Shown: positions 43,439-51,859 of the stretch, one piece after another
Position numbering within the stretch: the first letter of the stretch is position 1
How the letters are laid out: every line of letters begins with the position of its first letter
Made by a program: the position numbers and the translations under genes
Assembly: GCA_017355425.1 (NCBI GenBank)
Contig: CP070233.1
Span: forward strand, 598,501 to 662,500
Length of the DNA: 64,000 bases
Source of the DNA: Dolichospermum sp. DET69
GTDB taxonomy: Bacteria; Cyanobacteriota; Cyanobacteriia; Cyanobacteriales; Nostocaceae
Direction of reading: 5' to 3'
Notes under the pieces: generated by a model
Database searches by the model: none
What the model was told of the DNA's origin: nothing
The model's input: the letters and a program-made list of their open reading frames with translations, nothing else

Positions 43439-45913
43439 ATGGAAAACTGGCAATTTCTGATCCAGAAACAGGGGGATCACACTTGGCGCACTTTGGATTC
43501 GCCAAATTTAAATATTTGGGCGGGTAATTATCGAGTTTTAGCTCGTTCTTCTCTGAAGAATACGGCTGTAGATGTGCGGGTGACTCATATATCAATTGAT
43601 GAAATTCCACCCAAACGGAGAGTCCTCAAGCGATCGCGCCGGACTAATAGCGAAGGACTAATGGCAGTAATTCCCTTTACCCACTTTAAACCAGGGATTT
43701 GGGAGTTACGATGCTCTGGCGATGTCATGTCAGATATGCTGGGTAAATCCTGGCAAAGTACGCTCATCATTCAAGTATCACCCCCAGAAACCAGCCCAAC
43801 GCTGCCAACGTCCGGGCAAACCCCCCGTGGTTGCCCTGAGGAATCTGATCTGGCTTCAGAGGCTGATACTGAAGTAAATATAGTGATGAATTATGGGACT
43901 CCAGTTTGGTTTAAGGGGGAAACAACAGAGCAGATTTTACAAAACTTATTAGATCTAGCTCTACCCAAAGATGAACCCCTACTAGATGAGGAAACTATTG
44001 AGAATGCTCCCACTCTCCCACCACCTCTAGCACTGAATTTGAGTCTAGATCAAGATAATTATATTGCTCGTTGGGGAGATAATTTTATCATTCATGGCGA
44101 TGTGGAAGTAAATGAAATAGAAAATCTGGAAGATGAACGATTTTCTCTGGATGGACTTTGTCAACTTCGGCTAGAAATTGCTCTGCGATCGCCTTTAGAA
44201 TCAAGAATCTTTAACCAGATCCAGCAACCATTAACAGATCAAATCTTACCTTTCAGCTTTAGTACCCTGATTGATATTCCCCGTAACTGTGAATCTAAGT
44301 TACTTTTAGCAGATATTAATTTATATGGTGCATTAACTGATATTGGTGAAGTCATACTTTTAGCTAACCATACCTTCACAATTACAGCCGATGTCACTGA
44401 ATTATTATCACTGCAAACCTCCCAATCCCATTCCCGTGAATCTTTAGCAGCAAGTAACCCATCAGTTAAGCCAAAGCCTTCTGTTAAGATTCGGTTAGAA
44501 CTTTTCAATTTAGCTAAGACTCCTAAGTTAGCGCAGTTTCATCTTTTAAAGCCATCCCCAAACCATCCTTTACCACCCCAAATTAAACCCATCGTATCCC
44601 AGAAGATTTTTTCACCACAATTGCCAAATTTACCTCATAATCCTACCCCTGAGATTACTACTGCTTCGGAAAAGGACTCCCTCACAAAAACCCTGGCTAT
44701 CCACCCAATTGATTTAAAAAAGTTGGTAATTAAACCAGTCAACACTACTTTTCCGTACTTAACACGGTTAAAAGTTAAGCCAGCTAAAAGGGAAACAGTT
44801 AATGACAAGTTAGATGTTGAAGAATTAGCAACTTTGAATAAATCCCCACATTTACCCACTGTAGGCACTTTATCAGCAAAAATATCAGAATTCCCCACAG
44901 ATGATCTTTCACTGACTGATGAGTCTATGACAGATGACACATCCTATGCAGAATTAATAGCGGAGATTGTGACGGGGGTGATCAAGAGTGAAGCATTGGA
45001 TGTGGTTGATACTGGGGAAAATTTCTTAGTTCCCAATGGTGAAGAATTGGATGTGGTTGATACTGGGGAAAATTTCTTAGTTCCCAATGGTGAAGAATTG
45101 GATGTGGTTGATACTGGGGAAAATTTCTTAATTCCCAATGGTGAAGAATTGGATGTGGTTGATACTGGGGAAAATTCCCCGCTCCTGCAACAATGGATAG
45201 ACAGTCAAGGATACTTATTAACTGAATCTATTGCGGAAGGATCATTAGACAATGATCCTGGGGAAGAAACTCAACCTCTAGATGGAGAAGTTTTGTTAAG
45301 TGGGGAAATACAAACCCAGGAAGATCCTATTGCTGAGAATATTCTTTTAGAACTTAATGAATCGGAAATAGTCACTCTCACTAGTCTAATACCCACCCAG
45401 CCAGTATGGTTGTCTCAGGAAATAGTTATAGATGATCTGGTTATTAAACTAGACGCGGATAGCTTGAGTGATGAAGCTATAGAAGATAATAATTATTCTC
45501 TCCTACTGGAGGATGAAACTACGCCAGACTTCTCTTCTGTGATGATGGAGTCTTTACCAACTCCCCAATTGTATTTACCAGAAGGTGAACTTGTCGCTGG
45601 TACATCCGTAATCGTGCGTATAAAATTATCTGAAGTCTCATCTTCTGTAGCAGTCAAATTATGGGTTGAAGATTACCAAACCCGGAGTCTACTAGATGGA
45701 CCACATATTCTGCCAGATTTACGTTCTAATGCCTGGGGAGGAGGGGAAACGACAATTTACCTAAAAATTCCTTTTGGCTGTTTAGAAATCCGTTTATCAG
45801 CGATCGCTCTTGATCAGGCTACCCAACAGGAAAGTAACAAAGTTACCATAATTAAGACAGTGATTCCACCTGATTTACCAAAAATAGAATTGGATGAAAT
45901 CCTGGGAATGTAA
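43439..45913 (+). CDS. Large cyanobacterial protein with acidic tandem repeats
   Basis: An 824-residue protein without a signal peptide that I cannot assign to a named family. The N-terminal ~115 residues (MENWQFLIQKQGDHTWRTL, GNYRVLARS, HFKPGIWELRCSGD) and the C-terminal ~130 residues (LPEGELVAGTSVIVRIKLSEV, LKIPFGCLEIRLSAIALDQAT) look like beta-sandwich domains, with a long low-complexity middle. The middle holds nearly four copies of a 17-residue repeat (ELDVVDTGENFLVPNGE) and an inserted palindrome encoding GQTPRGCPEES. The ATG is chosen over a TTG 33 bp upstream. psaI follows 77 bp later. Confidence 0.7.
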   Translation: MENWQFLIQKQGDHTWRTLDSPNLNIWAGNYRVLARSSLKNTAVDVRVTHISIDEIPPKRRVLKRSRRTNSEGLMAVIPFTHFKPGIWELRCSGDVMSDMLGKSWQSTLIIQVSPPETSPTLPTSGQTPRGCPEESDLASEADTEVNIVMNYGTPVWFKGETTEQILQNLLDLALPKDEPLLDEETIENAPTLPPPLALNLSLDQDNYIARWGDNFIIHGDVEVNEIENLEDERFSLDGLCQLRLEIALRSPLESRIFNQIQQPLTDQILPFSFSTLIDIPRNCESKLLLADINLYGALTDIGEVILLANHTFTITADVTELLSLQTSQSHSRESLAASNPSVKPKPSVKIRLELFNLAKTPKLAQFHLLKPSPNHPLPPQIKPIVSQKIFSPQLPNLPHNPTPEITTASEKDSLTKTLAIHPIDLKKLVIKPVNTTFPYLTRLKVKPAKRETVNDKLDVEELATLNKSPHLPTVGTLSAKISEFPTDDLSLTDESMTDDTSYAELIAEIVTGVIKSEALDVVDTGENFLVPNGEELDVVDTGENFLVPNGEELDVVDTGENFLIPNGEELDVVDTGENSPLLQQWIDSQGYLLTESIAEGSLDNDPGEETQPLDGEVLLSGEIQTQEDPIAENILLELNESEIVTLTSLIPTQPVWLSQEIVIDDLVIKLDADSLSDEAIEDNNYSLLLEDETTPDFSSVMMESLPTPQLYLPEGELVAGTSVIVRIKLSEVSSSVAVKLWVEDYQTRSLLDGPHILPDLRSNAWGGGETTIYLKIPFGCLEIRLSAIALDQATQQESNKVTIIKTVIPPDLPKIELDEILGM
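43813..43838. repeat. Intragenic palindromic repeat (gggcaaccac family)
   Basis: cgggcaaaccccccgtggtt followed by gccctgag is the reverse complement of the gggcaaccacgggggg palindromes at 8072-8397 and 31353. It lies in frame within the 824-residue protein gene, just after its N-terminal domain. Confidence 0.75.
44991..45175. repeat. 51-bp intragenic tandem repeat, about 3.6 copies
   Basis: The 51-bp unit (starting ggatgtggttgatactgggg) repeats in frame and encodes 17 residues each. Copies 1 and 2 are identical over most of their length; copy 3 has one g-to-a change (V to I); the fourth ends early. The very high nucleotide identity indicates recent expansion by replication slippage. Confidence 0.9.
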
Positions 45914-45990
45914 AAATCTGTGTTAAAAATCTTCATAATTTAACAAATTGGGTAGAATTTTCTAGTAACACTTTACAGGACTTAAACATA

Positions 45991-46131
45991 ATGTCAAGTT
46001 CATTTTTCCCTACTATTTTGGCTTATTCTTCCTTTTTGCCCTCTGTTTTGGTTCCCCTAACCGGCTTGGTTTTACCAGCAGTTATTTTTGCGTTTTTATT
46101 TTCATACATTGAACGTGAAGATGTTGCTTAA
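45991..46131 (+). CDS. psaI: Photosystem I reaction centre subunit VIII (PsaI)
   Basis: A 46-residue single-span thylakoid membrane protein of photosystem I, near the PsaL/PsaM trimer interface. Seen are the N-terminal SSSFFPTILAYSSFLPSV, the membrane span VPLTGLVLPAVIFAFLFSYI and the typical cyanobacterial end IEREDVA. Too short for routine ORF callers. It is convergent with psbJ; a shared hairpin terminator lies between them. Confidence 0.9.
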   Translation: MSSSFFPTILAYSSFLPSVLVPLTGLVLPAVIFAFLFSYIEREDVA

Positions 46132-46189
46132 TTAGGGTATGGGTAGTTGGTGACTTAATTTTTTTACCAACTACCTATTTGAAAACAAA

Positions 46190-46225
46190 CAAAACCGCCT
46201 ACCTCTATGAGATAGGCGGTTTTTA
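46190..46225. terminator. Bidirectional terminator between psaI and psbJ
   Basis: Stem aaccgcctacctc against gataggcggttt with a short loop; T-run on the + side and A-run on the other side, so it can end both psaI and the convergent psbE-F-L-J transcript. Confidence 0.85.
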
Positions 46226-46314
46226 TGCCGATTTTTGCAGAAGCAGTTCAGAAATGATGATCAAGGAAAAATCTAGTTTTTTATATTTCTAATTACTATC
46301 TTCTTCCCGTAGCA

Positions 46315-46434
46315 TTACATTGAAGAACCAACTCCTGCATAAGATCCATAAAAGAAAATACCTACAACAGTAATTACACCTAAACCTGCGATCGTAGCCA
46401 CGACCCACAGGGGAATTCTTCCACTTCCAGACAC
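46315..46434 (-). CDS. psbJ: Photosystem II protein J
   Basis: A 39-residue one-span subunit next to cytochrome b559, needed for correct electron flow and assembly of photosystem II. The sequence V(M)[16 protein letters not shown], then [17 protein letters not shown] and VGSSM, is unmistakable. The start is GTG with gtgagg upstream. It is last in the psbE-psbF-psbL-psbJ operon; a 132-bp gap with heptamer repeats separates it from psbL, longer than the other gaps in this operon. Confidence 0.95.
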   Translation of the reverse strand: MSGSGRIPLWVVATIAGLGVITVVGIFFYGSYAGVGSSM

Positions 46435-46459
46435 AGTTTTTTCCTCACTTATAAAAATT

Positions 46460-46560
46460 GTCAGTTGTCAGTTGTCAGTTGTCAGTTGTCAGTTGGAAGA
46501 ATTTATTCTTCTGTTCTGGTGTTCCCTGTTCCCTGTTGCCTGTTCCGGTGTTCCCTATCT
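46460..46560. repeat. Short heptamer repeat between psbL and psbJ
   Basis: gtcagtt repeats about 4.5 times at 46460-46494, followed by a degenerate ttccctgttccctgttgcct run (46523-46556). It lies in the middle of the psbE-F-L-J transcription unit. Confidence 0.8.
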
Positions 46561-46566
46561 ACCCAG

Positions 46567-46686
46567 TTAGTTAAAGAAGTAACTGGAAAATAGAATTCCG
46601 AGAACGAAGACTAATAGTAGTCCGAGGTAGAGAGAGGTACGGTTTAATTCAACCGGTTGTTGATTAGGATTAGGCGTTCTTTCCAT
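46567..46686 (-). CDS. psbL: Photosystem II protein L
   Basis: A 39-residue one-span subunit at the photosystem II dimer interface, needed for QA function. Sequence [20 protein letters not shown] followed by [19 protein letters not shown] is nearly invariant in the family. The start ATG is preceded by ctaggagttaatc, a good ribosome site, 9 bp after the psbF stop. Confidence 0.97.
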   Translation of the reverse strand: MERTPNPNQQPVELNRTSLYLGLLLVFVLGILFSSYFFN

Positions 46687-46695
46687 GATTAACTC

Positions 46696-46833
46696 CTAGC
46701 GTTGAATAAATTGCATTGAGGCGATCGCGCCCAAAAAGAATACAGTGGGGACAGCTAATGTATGAATTGCGATCCATCTGACTGTAAAAATGGGATAGGT
46801 AACGGGTTGATTAATGTTATTACCGCTAGTCAT
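46696..46833 (-). CDS. psbF: Cytochrome b559 beta subunit
   Basis: A 45-residue one-span protein that provides one of the two heme-ligating histidines of cytochrome b559 in photosystem II. Visible: [20 protein letters not shown], the heme His in [19 protein letters not shown] and the end SMQFIQR. It starts 9 bp after psbE. Length and sequence are typical. Confidence 0.97.
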   Translation of the reverse strand: MTSGNNINQPVTYPIFTVRWIAIHTLAVPTVFFLGAIASMQFIQR

Positions 46834-46842
46834 GATGTCAAA

Positions 46843-47091
46843 TTACTTTCCAATAAAGGTTTCTACTTGTTTTTTTGCTTCAAAACGATTGCTCACAATT
46901 GGCACTTCTTGACGGATTTGAGTAAAATACTCATTAGGACGAGGTGTGCCAAATACATCATAAGCCAAACCAGTGCTGACAAATAACCAACCTGCCACAA
47001 ACAATGCAGGAATGGTGATGCTGTGAATTACCCAGTAACGAATACTGGTAACAATGTCAGAAAATGGACGTTCTCCAGTGGTACCTGCCAT
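46843..47091 (-). CDS. psbE: Cytochrome b559 alpha subunit
   Basis: An 82-residue one-span protein, the other heme-binding chain of cytochrome b559. Heme His is in [20 protein letters not shown]; the lumenal tail [22 protein letters not shown] is conserved. It is the first of the four psb genes and lies 101 bp downstream of ycf48, in the order rubA-ycf48-psbE-psbF-psbL-psbJ common to cyanobacteria. Confidence 0.98.
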   Translation of the reverse strand: MAGTTGERPFSDIVTSIRYWVIHSITIPALFVAGWLFVSTGLAYDVFGTPRPNEYFTQIRQEVPIVSNRFEAKKQVETFIGK

Positions 47092-47192
47092 TTATTTCAC
47101 TCCCTTATCAAAAACTATTATTGATTTTATTATCCTACAGAGTTACAACTTACAGCTTCACTTCTGGTGAATACATCCATTGTGGGGTGTAA

Positions 47193-48212
47193 TTACGCCG
47201 CTGGTGCTGGTGCTGCCTCTGTTTTGGGGTTATACTTGAGCAAAACGCCGCGATCGCCAATGATAAAGCCTTGATCAGGGCTAAAAAACACAATTTTGTA
47301 AAGATTAGCCGCAACTTTTTCTACACCACGGTCTTTTTCCCAAGTTTCACCACCGTCACCACTGCGAAGTAAATTACCGCTACCACCACCAATCCAAATT
47401 TCATCAGGTGTGCGATAAGCTAAATCGAGTAAACCCCAACTTGTGGACAACTCTGGATATTTTACCTTTAACCACTCTTCAGGTTTAGTAGGATCACTAA
47501 ACTGCACTTGGCCACCGCGAGCTAATAACCACATTTGTCCATCGTTAGTAAAACCCATATTTTCCAAACGGCGGGAACTATTGCGGTTATGGGGTTGCCA
47601 AGCATTTTGTCCAGGTTCCCAAGTGGAGTAAAAACTACCTTTAGCAGAAACAGCGATATACTTACCGTCAGGCGATCGCTCCATATTCCGCACTACACCA
47701 ACGGCTGCTTCCAAACTAGCTTTCCAGTTTTGACCACCATCTGTAGTTTGGTAAATAGCTCCCACATCAGTAGCCATTTCCGCTGTATTTTCACCTGTGG
47801 CGGTAATTGAAATTGGGCTACCAGGTAACTTTTCGCTTAAAGCAATCCGTGACCAAGACTTGCCTTCATCAGTAGTATGGAGCAGTAGAGAAGGCTCTCC
47901 CGCAATCCAACCTTCCTGACCAGAAAAACTCACAGAGTTAAACCGATATCTGGGATCATCTAATTCTAACTTTAGTGGTTGCCAAGTCCCACCACCATCA
48001 TTAGTTTCTAAGAGAGTGGCATTACCACCCACCAAATAACCATGTTGAGAGTTATTAGCAAAGCCAATGTCTAACAATTTCGCGTTTGTTGGCACATTAA
48101 TTACCTGCCAAGGACTGGAGCTAATAGAAGGAACACTACTACACCCAATACAGGCGATAACTACTATTAATGCGGCAATAAATCCTTGCCACTTCTTTAC
48201 AATTGAGTGCAT
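47193..48212 (-). CDS. ycf48: Photosystem II assembly factor Ycf48/HCF136
   Basis: Assembly factor for D1 insertion into the photosystem II reaction centre, a seven-bladed beta-propeller on the lumenal side. The 339-residue precursor has a lipoprotein signal (ALIVVIACIGC, Cys24). Repeating blade motifs with BNR/Asp-box form are visible: TNDGGGTWQPL, TTDEGKSWSRI, TTDGGQNWKAS and SGDGGETWEKD. It is in an operon with rubA upstream (74 bp gap) and psbE downstream. Confidence 0.96.
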   Translation of the reverse strand: MHSIVKKWQGFIAALIVVIACIGCSSVPSISSSPWQVINVPTNAKLLDIGFANNSQHGYLVGGNATLLETNDGGGTWQPLKLELDDPRYRFNSVSFSGQEGWIAGEPSLLLHTTDEGKSWSRIALSEKLPGSPISITATGENTAEMATDVGAIYQTTDGGQNWKASLEAAVGVVRNMERSPDGKYIAVSAKGSFYSTWEPGQNAWQPHNRNSSRRLENMGFTNDGQMWLLARGGQVQFSDPTKPEEWLKVKYPELSTSWGLLDLAYRTPDEIWIGGGSGNLLRSGDGGETWEKDRGVEKVAANLYKIVFFSPDQGFIIGDRGVLLKYNPKTEAAPAPAA

Positions 48213-48286
48213 CAGTATTACTGAGGTTTTCCAGTTCAGGTTTAATTAGATTATTGTCGAATTGAGGTAAATAAAGATAGCGGTTT

Positions 48287-48631
48287 TTACTGTAGTCCGT
48301 AAAGACTCAAAAAAAACAAGAATCCCAGAGCCAAAGCCCCAAAAATCAAAATGTTCTTTTGGTTTGGTGTCATTGTATTAACACCTAAACCGTAACCTAG
48401 GTTTTCCTTAAAACCAGACGCAGTACCCGCTGGTCCAATATTTGCAAAAACAGTTTTTTTAGCTACACAAACGGGACAACGCCAATTTGTAGGTAGCTGT
48501 TCAAAAAGTGTTCCTGCGGGAATATCATTCCTGTCGTCTCCCTTTTCAGGTTCATAAACGTAACCGCAAGAGCGACACTCATAGCGGTCTAACTCTGGAG
48601 TTTCCACAGCTTCTTCAGCTTTTTCACTCAT
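48287..48631 (-). CDS. rubA: Membrane-anchored rubredoxin RubA
   Basis: A 114-residue rubredoxin needed for photosystem assembly in cyanobacteria. The Fe(Cys)4 site is in ECRSCGYVYEP and WRCPVCVAKK; a flexible linker then leads to a C-terminal membrane span (NILIFGALALGFLFFLSLY) that anchors it in the thylakoid. It opens the photosystem II assembly operon and is divergent from ndhC across a 260-bp promoter region. Confidence 0.96.
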   Translation of the reverse strand: MSEKAEEAVETPELDRYECRSCGYVYEPEKGDDRNDIPAGTLFEQLPTNWRCPVCVAKKTVFANIGPAGTASGFKENLGYGLGVNTMTPNQKNILIFGALALGFLFFLSLYGLQ

Positions 48632-48892
48632 AGCTCTTAGTCTCGCAGAGGGGAATTATTAAAGATACGTTACAAATTATGACATAATTGCTGGACTTTT
48701 CTATCACGAATCAAAAGGATTCAAATATAAGGATCTACTCTGTCACCCAGATTTCAGAAAGCCCTAACAGATATAATGTAGAAGAAGATTATCCATATAT
48801 TTCAGTCAACAGTTGTCAGTAACCATCTGTCAAGCTATGAATCTGATAACTGATAGCTTATTCCCTTACACCATTAGCGGTAGAAAACCATT

Positions 48893-49255
48893 GTGTTTGT
48901 TCTTAGCGGTTACGAGTACCTTCTAGGCTTTTTTATTCTGTGTAGCCTAGTTCCAGCCCTAGCACTGTCAGCCTCAAAAATTCTTAGACCCAGTGGGAAC
49001 AGTCTAGAAAGACGCACTACCTACGAATGCGGACTAGAACCCATTGGCGGAGCTTGGATTCAGTTCAACATTCGTTACTATATGTTTGCTCTGGTCTTCG
49101 TTGTTTTTGACGTAGAAACAGTATTTTTGTATCCTTGGGCAGTTGCTTTTAACCGTTTGGGTTTATTGGCATTCATTGAAGCCCTGGTCTTTATTTCAAT
49201 TCTCATCATCGCCTTAGTTTACGCATGGCGTAAAGGAGCTTTAGAATGGTCCTAA
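48893..49255 (+). CDS. ndhC: NAD(P)H-quinone oxidoreductase subunit 3 (NdhC)
   Basis: A 120-residue subunit of the photosynthetic complex I (NDH-1), with three membrane segments ([55 protein letters not shown]) and the conserved loop [23 protein letters not shown]. The 3' end overlaps ndhK by 10 bp, which points to translational coupling in the ndhC-ndhK-ndhJ operon. Confidence 0.97.
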   Translation: MFVLSGYEYLLGFFILCSLVPALALSASKILRPSGNSLERRTTYECGLEPIGGAWIQFNIRYYMFALVFVVFDVETVFLYPWAVAFNRLGLLAFIEALVFISILIIALVYAWRKGALEWS

Positions 49256-49983
49256 ATTCTAATATTATTACCCAGGACACAGAAGAAATCATCAACCCCA
49301 TGCAACGGCCGACAGTTACCCATGAACTGTCAGAAAACGTTATTTTAACCACCGTTGATGACCTTTACAACTGGGCGCGGCTTTCGAGTTTGTGGCCATT
49401 ACTATTTGGTACAGCTTGCTGCTTCATTGAATTTGCCGCGTTAATCGGCTCTCGCTTTGACTTTGACCGCTTTGGGTTAATCCCTCGTTGTAGCCCCCGC
49501 CAAGCGGATTTAATCATCACTGCGGGAACAATTACCATGAAGATGGCTCCTCAATTGGTGCGTCTTTATGAACAAATGCCCGAACCCAAGTATGTGATTG
49601 CTATGGGTGCTTGTACAATTACTGGTGGGATGTTTAGCGTTGACTCACCTACAGCAGTGCGCGGAGTTGATAAGCTAATTCCTGTAGATGTATATTTGCC
49701 TGGTTGTCCTCCCCGTCCAGAAGCGATTATTGACGCAATTATTAAACTGCGGAAAAAAATCTCCAATGAGTCCATGCAGGAACGGGATAACATCAAGCAA
49801 ATTCACCGCTACTACAGTACAACTCATAATCTCAAGCCAGTTCCCGAAATCTTGACTGGTAAGTATATGCAGTCAGATACTCGCTTTAATCCTCCCAAAG
49901 AATTAACAGAAGCAATTGGTATGGCTGTACCCCCAGGATTGTTGACAGCAAAGACACAGAAGGAGGAACAAGCGCGTGGCTGA
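49246..49983 (+). CDS. ndhK: NAD(P)H-quinone oxidoreductase subunit K (NdhK)
   Basis: A 245-residue peripheral-arm subunit that carries the terminal 4Fe-4S cluster N2. The cysteines are seen in [22 protein letters not shown] and [11 protein letters not shown], with [15 protein letters not shown] and [13 protein letters not shown] in between. The C-terminal extension (~40 residues) is cyanobacterial. It overlaps ndhC upstream and ndhJ downstream (8 bp). Confidence 0.97.
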   Translation: MVLNSNIITQDTEEIINPMQRPTVTHELSENVILTTVDDLYNWARLSSLWPLLFGTACCFIEFAALIGSRFDFDRFGLIPRCSPRQADLIITAGTITMKMAPQLVRLYEQMPEPKYVIAMGACTITGGMFSVDSPTAVRGVDKLIPVDVYLPGCPPRPEAIIDAIIKLRKKISNESMQERDNIKQIHRYYSTTHNLKPVPEILTGKYMQSDTRFNPPKELTEAIGMAVPPGLLTAKTQKEEQARG

Positions 49984-50503
49984 AGCAGAATCTAAACCAG
50001 TTCCCGCAGAGGAAGTATCTTTAGTTCAAGCTGGCAAAATTTCCCAATGGTTAGCGGACAACGGCTTTATCCATGAGTTTTTAGAACTTGATGCTAACGG
50101 TGTAGAAATAATTAAAGTCCCAGCAGATTTCCTCCTTCCTATTTCTACAGCTTTGTATGCTTATGGGTTTAATTATCTCCAATTTCAGGGAGCTATGGAC
50201 TTAGGTGCGGGACAAGATTTGGTAAGTATTTATCATTTACTCAAAGTTAGTGATAATGCTGACCGTCCCGAAGAAATCAGGGTAAAAGTGTTTTTACCGA
50301 GAGAGAATCCCTCTGTGCCTTCAGTTTATTGGATTTGGAAAACAGCAGACTGGCAAGAACGGGAAAGCTATGATATGTATGGCATCATCTATGAAGGTCA
50401 TCCTAACTTAAAGCGGATTTTGATGCCAGAAGATTGGGTAGGTTGGCCTTTACGTAAAGATTACATCTCACCTGATTTCTACGAGTTACAAAATGCTTAT
50501 TAA
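49976..50503 (+). CDS. ndhJ: NAD(P)H-quinone oxidoreductase subunit J (NdhJ)
   Basis: A 175-residue subunit (30-kDa, NuoC-like) of the NDH-1 peripheral arm. The signature [21 protein letters not shown] and [17 protein letters not shown] is present near the C-terminus. It starts with GTG inside the ndhK reading frame (8-bp overlap), behind aaggaggaac. It is last in the operon; a hairpin terminator follows. Confidence 0.96.
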   Translation: MAEAESKPVPAEEVSLVQAGKISQWLADNGFIHEFLELDANGVEIIKVPADFLLPISTALYAYGFNYLQFQGAMDLGAGQDLVSIYHLLKVSDNADRPEEIRVKVFLPRENPSVPSVYWIWKTADWQERESYDMYGIIYEGHPNLKRILMPEDWVGWPLRKDYISPDFYELQNAY

Positions 50504-50537
50504 GGATTGCTGGAATTGAATTTTCAGTAGTAACAAT

Positions 50538-50571
50538 TAACCCCTTTCCAGTTGTGGAGAGGGGTTTAAGT
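50538..50571 (+). terminator. Hairpin terminator after ndhJ
   Basis: aacccctttcc / ggagaggggttt stem with a short agttgt loop, 35 bp past the ndhJ stop. The T-run is short (tttaag), so it may be weak or act as a processing stem. Confidence 0.6.
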
Positions 50572-50647
50572 TGTAAATCTTTATTTGTGTAATAGGGAAT
50601 TATAAATAATTAGGCTAAGTAAGTGGGCGTTAAAAAATATAATATAA

Positions 50648-50740
50648 ACCTAACCCCCCAACCCCCTTCCCTGGTAGGGAAGGGGGAGTCAAAGCCTCTC
50701 CCCTCGCAGGGGAGAGGTTTGGAGAGAGGTTTTATATTTA
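50648..50740. repeat. Palindromic repeats after ndhJ
   Basis: Two adjacent palindromes: cccccaacccccttccctgg with gggaagggggag, then cctctcccctcgcaggggag with aggtttggagagaggtt. The second is a close relative of the repeat at 2934-2976. No gene is seen in 50504-50840. Confidence 0.7.
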
Positions 50741-50840
50741 ATTGTGCCAAGGTACTTATCATCAATTACTGTAATTATAAGTTAAGAATTTTAGTTATAA
50801 TAAAAAATATAAATGCTGGTTAATTAAGAGGTAAAATATC

Positions 50841-51284
50841 ATGTTAAAAATACAACCTCCAACCATAATTGATTTTTATCCTTCCATAGTTGCTAAAGAT
50901 AAAGATGATAAATCTATTTTGATCATAGATGTGAGATTTTCCGCCATGTATTCTTCCCCGGATCTGAAAATCTTAAAAATGGAACAATACCAGCATATTC
51001 CTTTTTTAATGTTCGTTAATTCTCATGTCATGAGAATTTTTAAGAGTCCGACTTTTACAGAAGTAGCAAGATTGGACACGAAAAAGGTTTTAGGATATTA
51101 TAATCCAAAAAGTATCGAAGGAATCATCTATCAATCTACTTTAATAACTTTAATTCAATCTTGGTTAAGAGATTTAGCTTATCATTGGAAAAATGAAACC
51201 CCTCCTTACATTGAGGAAATGAAGGAAATTGGCTTATTTACTCTTTTGTTTGATGGCACTACAGAGGAGTTAGAATTATTATGA
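50841..51284 (+). CDS. Nuclease-like hypothetical protein (paired with PIN remnant)
   Basis: A 147-residue protein of unknown family. After a short helical lead it has KDKDDKSILIIDVRF, an acidic strand like a PD-(D/E)XK core, then a helix with PDLKILKMEQYQHIPFLMFVNSHVMRIFK, which corresponds in layout to the EAKNKRG ... PFFLLALPDKFYLWKD part of the gene at 22206. Its stop overlaps (ATGA) the start of a truncated PIN-like gene, so the two copy the same operon layout as 22206/21589. AT-rich composition fits accessory DNA. Confidence 0.6.
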   Translation: MLKIQPPTIIDFYPSIVAKDKDDKSILIIDVRFSAMYSSPDLKILKMEQYQHIPFLMFVNSHVMRIFKSPTFTEVARLDTKKVLGYYNPKSIEGIIYQSTLITLIQSWLRDLAYHWKNETPPYIEEMKEIGLFTLLFDGTTEELELL

Positions 51285-51421
51285 TTATTATTTATTTAGA
51301 AACTAATTCAATTATGGCAATTGCCAAAGGAAGAAACAAAGAATTAGAAGAGTTTGTCTATCATTCATCAGACAATTTAAAATTTGTCATAATGATGGAT
51401 TTGAATATAATTTTAATCTGA
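51281..51421 (+). pseudogene. Truncated PIN-like gene
   Basis: Starts in an ATGA overlap with the upstream gene and reads MIIIYLETNSIMAIAKGRNK, a PIN-like first strand with the ETN acidic motif as in the intact protein at 21589 (VYVETNFVLELAL). It stops after 46 residues and the remaining ~150 residues of a PIN-like domain are missing, so the gene is broken. Frameshift or deletion would explain it. Confidence 0.6.
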
Positions 51422-51498
51422 TTATAGAATGATATAATAAAATGTAATAGAAATATCTTCTGCATCAAAATTAGTTAAACAAAAAGCAGCTAAAAACT

Positions 51499-51735
51499 AT
51501 GAAAGCCTTAGAAGTTACTGGAAAAATACAAGAAGGACAATTAACCCTAGATTATCCTTTACAAATTGATAATTTTAATGCTGTTAAGGTAATTATTCTT
51601 TTACCAGAAGCGGATGATCCTGATGATACTCCCATTGAGGAAATAAAAGAGAGTTTAAAAATATCATTGCAAGAAGCAAAAGCAGGAAAAAGAATACCTT
51701 TAGAACAAATGTGGGAAGGAATTGATGCAGAATGA
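51499..51735 (+). CDS. Antitoxin-like protein beside a broken RelE-like toxin
   Basis: A 78-residue protein: N-terminal beta hairpin (ALEVTGKIQEGQLTLDYPLQ, VKVIILLPE) like AbrB/DUF2281-type antitoxins, then an acidic linker and helix EIKESLKISLQEAKAGKRIP, ending LEQMWEGIDAE, a segment typical of antitoxins paired with RelE/ParE toxins. The next gene overlaps its 3' end by 11 bp and is a broken RelE-like toxin. Its role is inferred from this neighbour. Confidence 0.65.
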   Translation: MKALEVTGKIQEGQLTLDYPLQIDNFNAVKVIILLPEADDPDDTPIEEIKESLKISLQEAKAGKRIPLEQMWEGIDAE

Positions 51736-51859
51736 TTCTTTCTTAATTAAAATTGATTTAACTCCTGAATATCAGAGAAATTTAAAAAAATTAGCCAAAA
51801 AATACTGTTTTAGGAAAAGATCAAGGAATCTCTTCTCAATAATTGAGATCACCATATAA
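51725..51859 (+). pseudogene. Truncated RelE/ParE-like toxin
   Basis: Begins inside the antitoxin frame (11-bp overlap) and reads MQNDSFLIKIDLTPEYQRNL, then KKLAKKY, the normal start of a RelE-family toxin. After KKY the frame diverges (CFRKRSRNLFS) and ends after 44 residues in total, about half the usual length. The active-site C-terminal part is gone, so the toxin is dead while the antitoxin remains. Confidence 0.65.

Noticed and set aside
50623-50823. 66-codon frame between ndhJ and the nuclease-like gene
   Set aside because: It is a translation of two palindromic repeats without a ribosome site.
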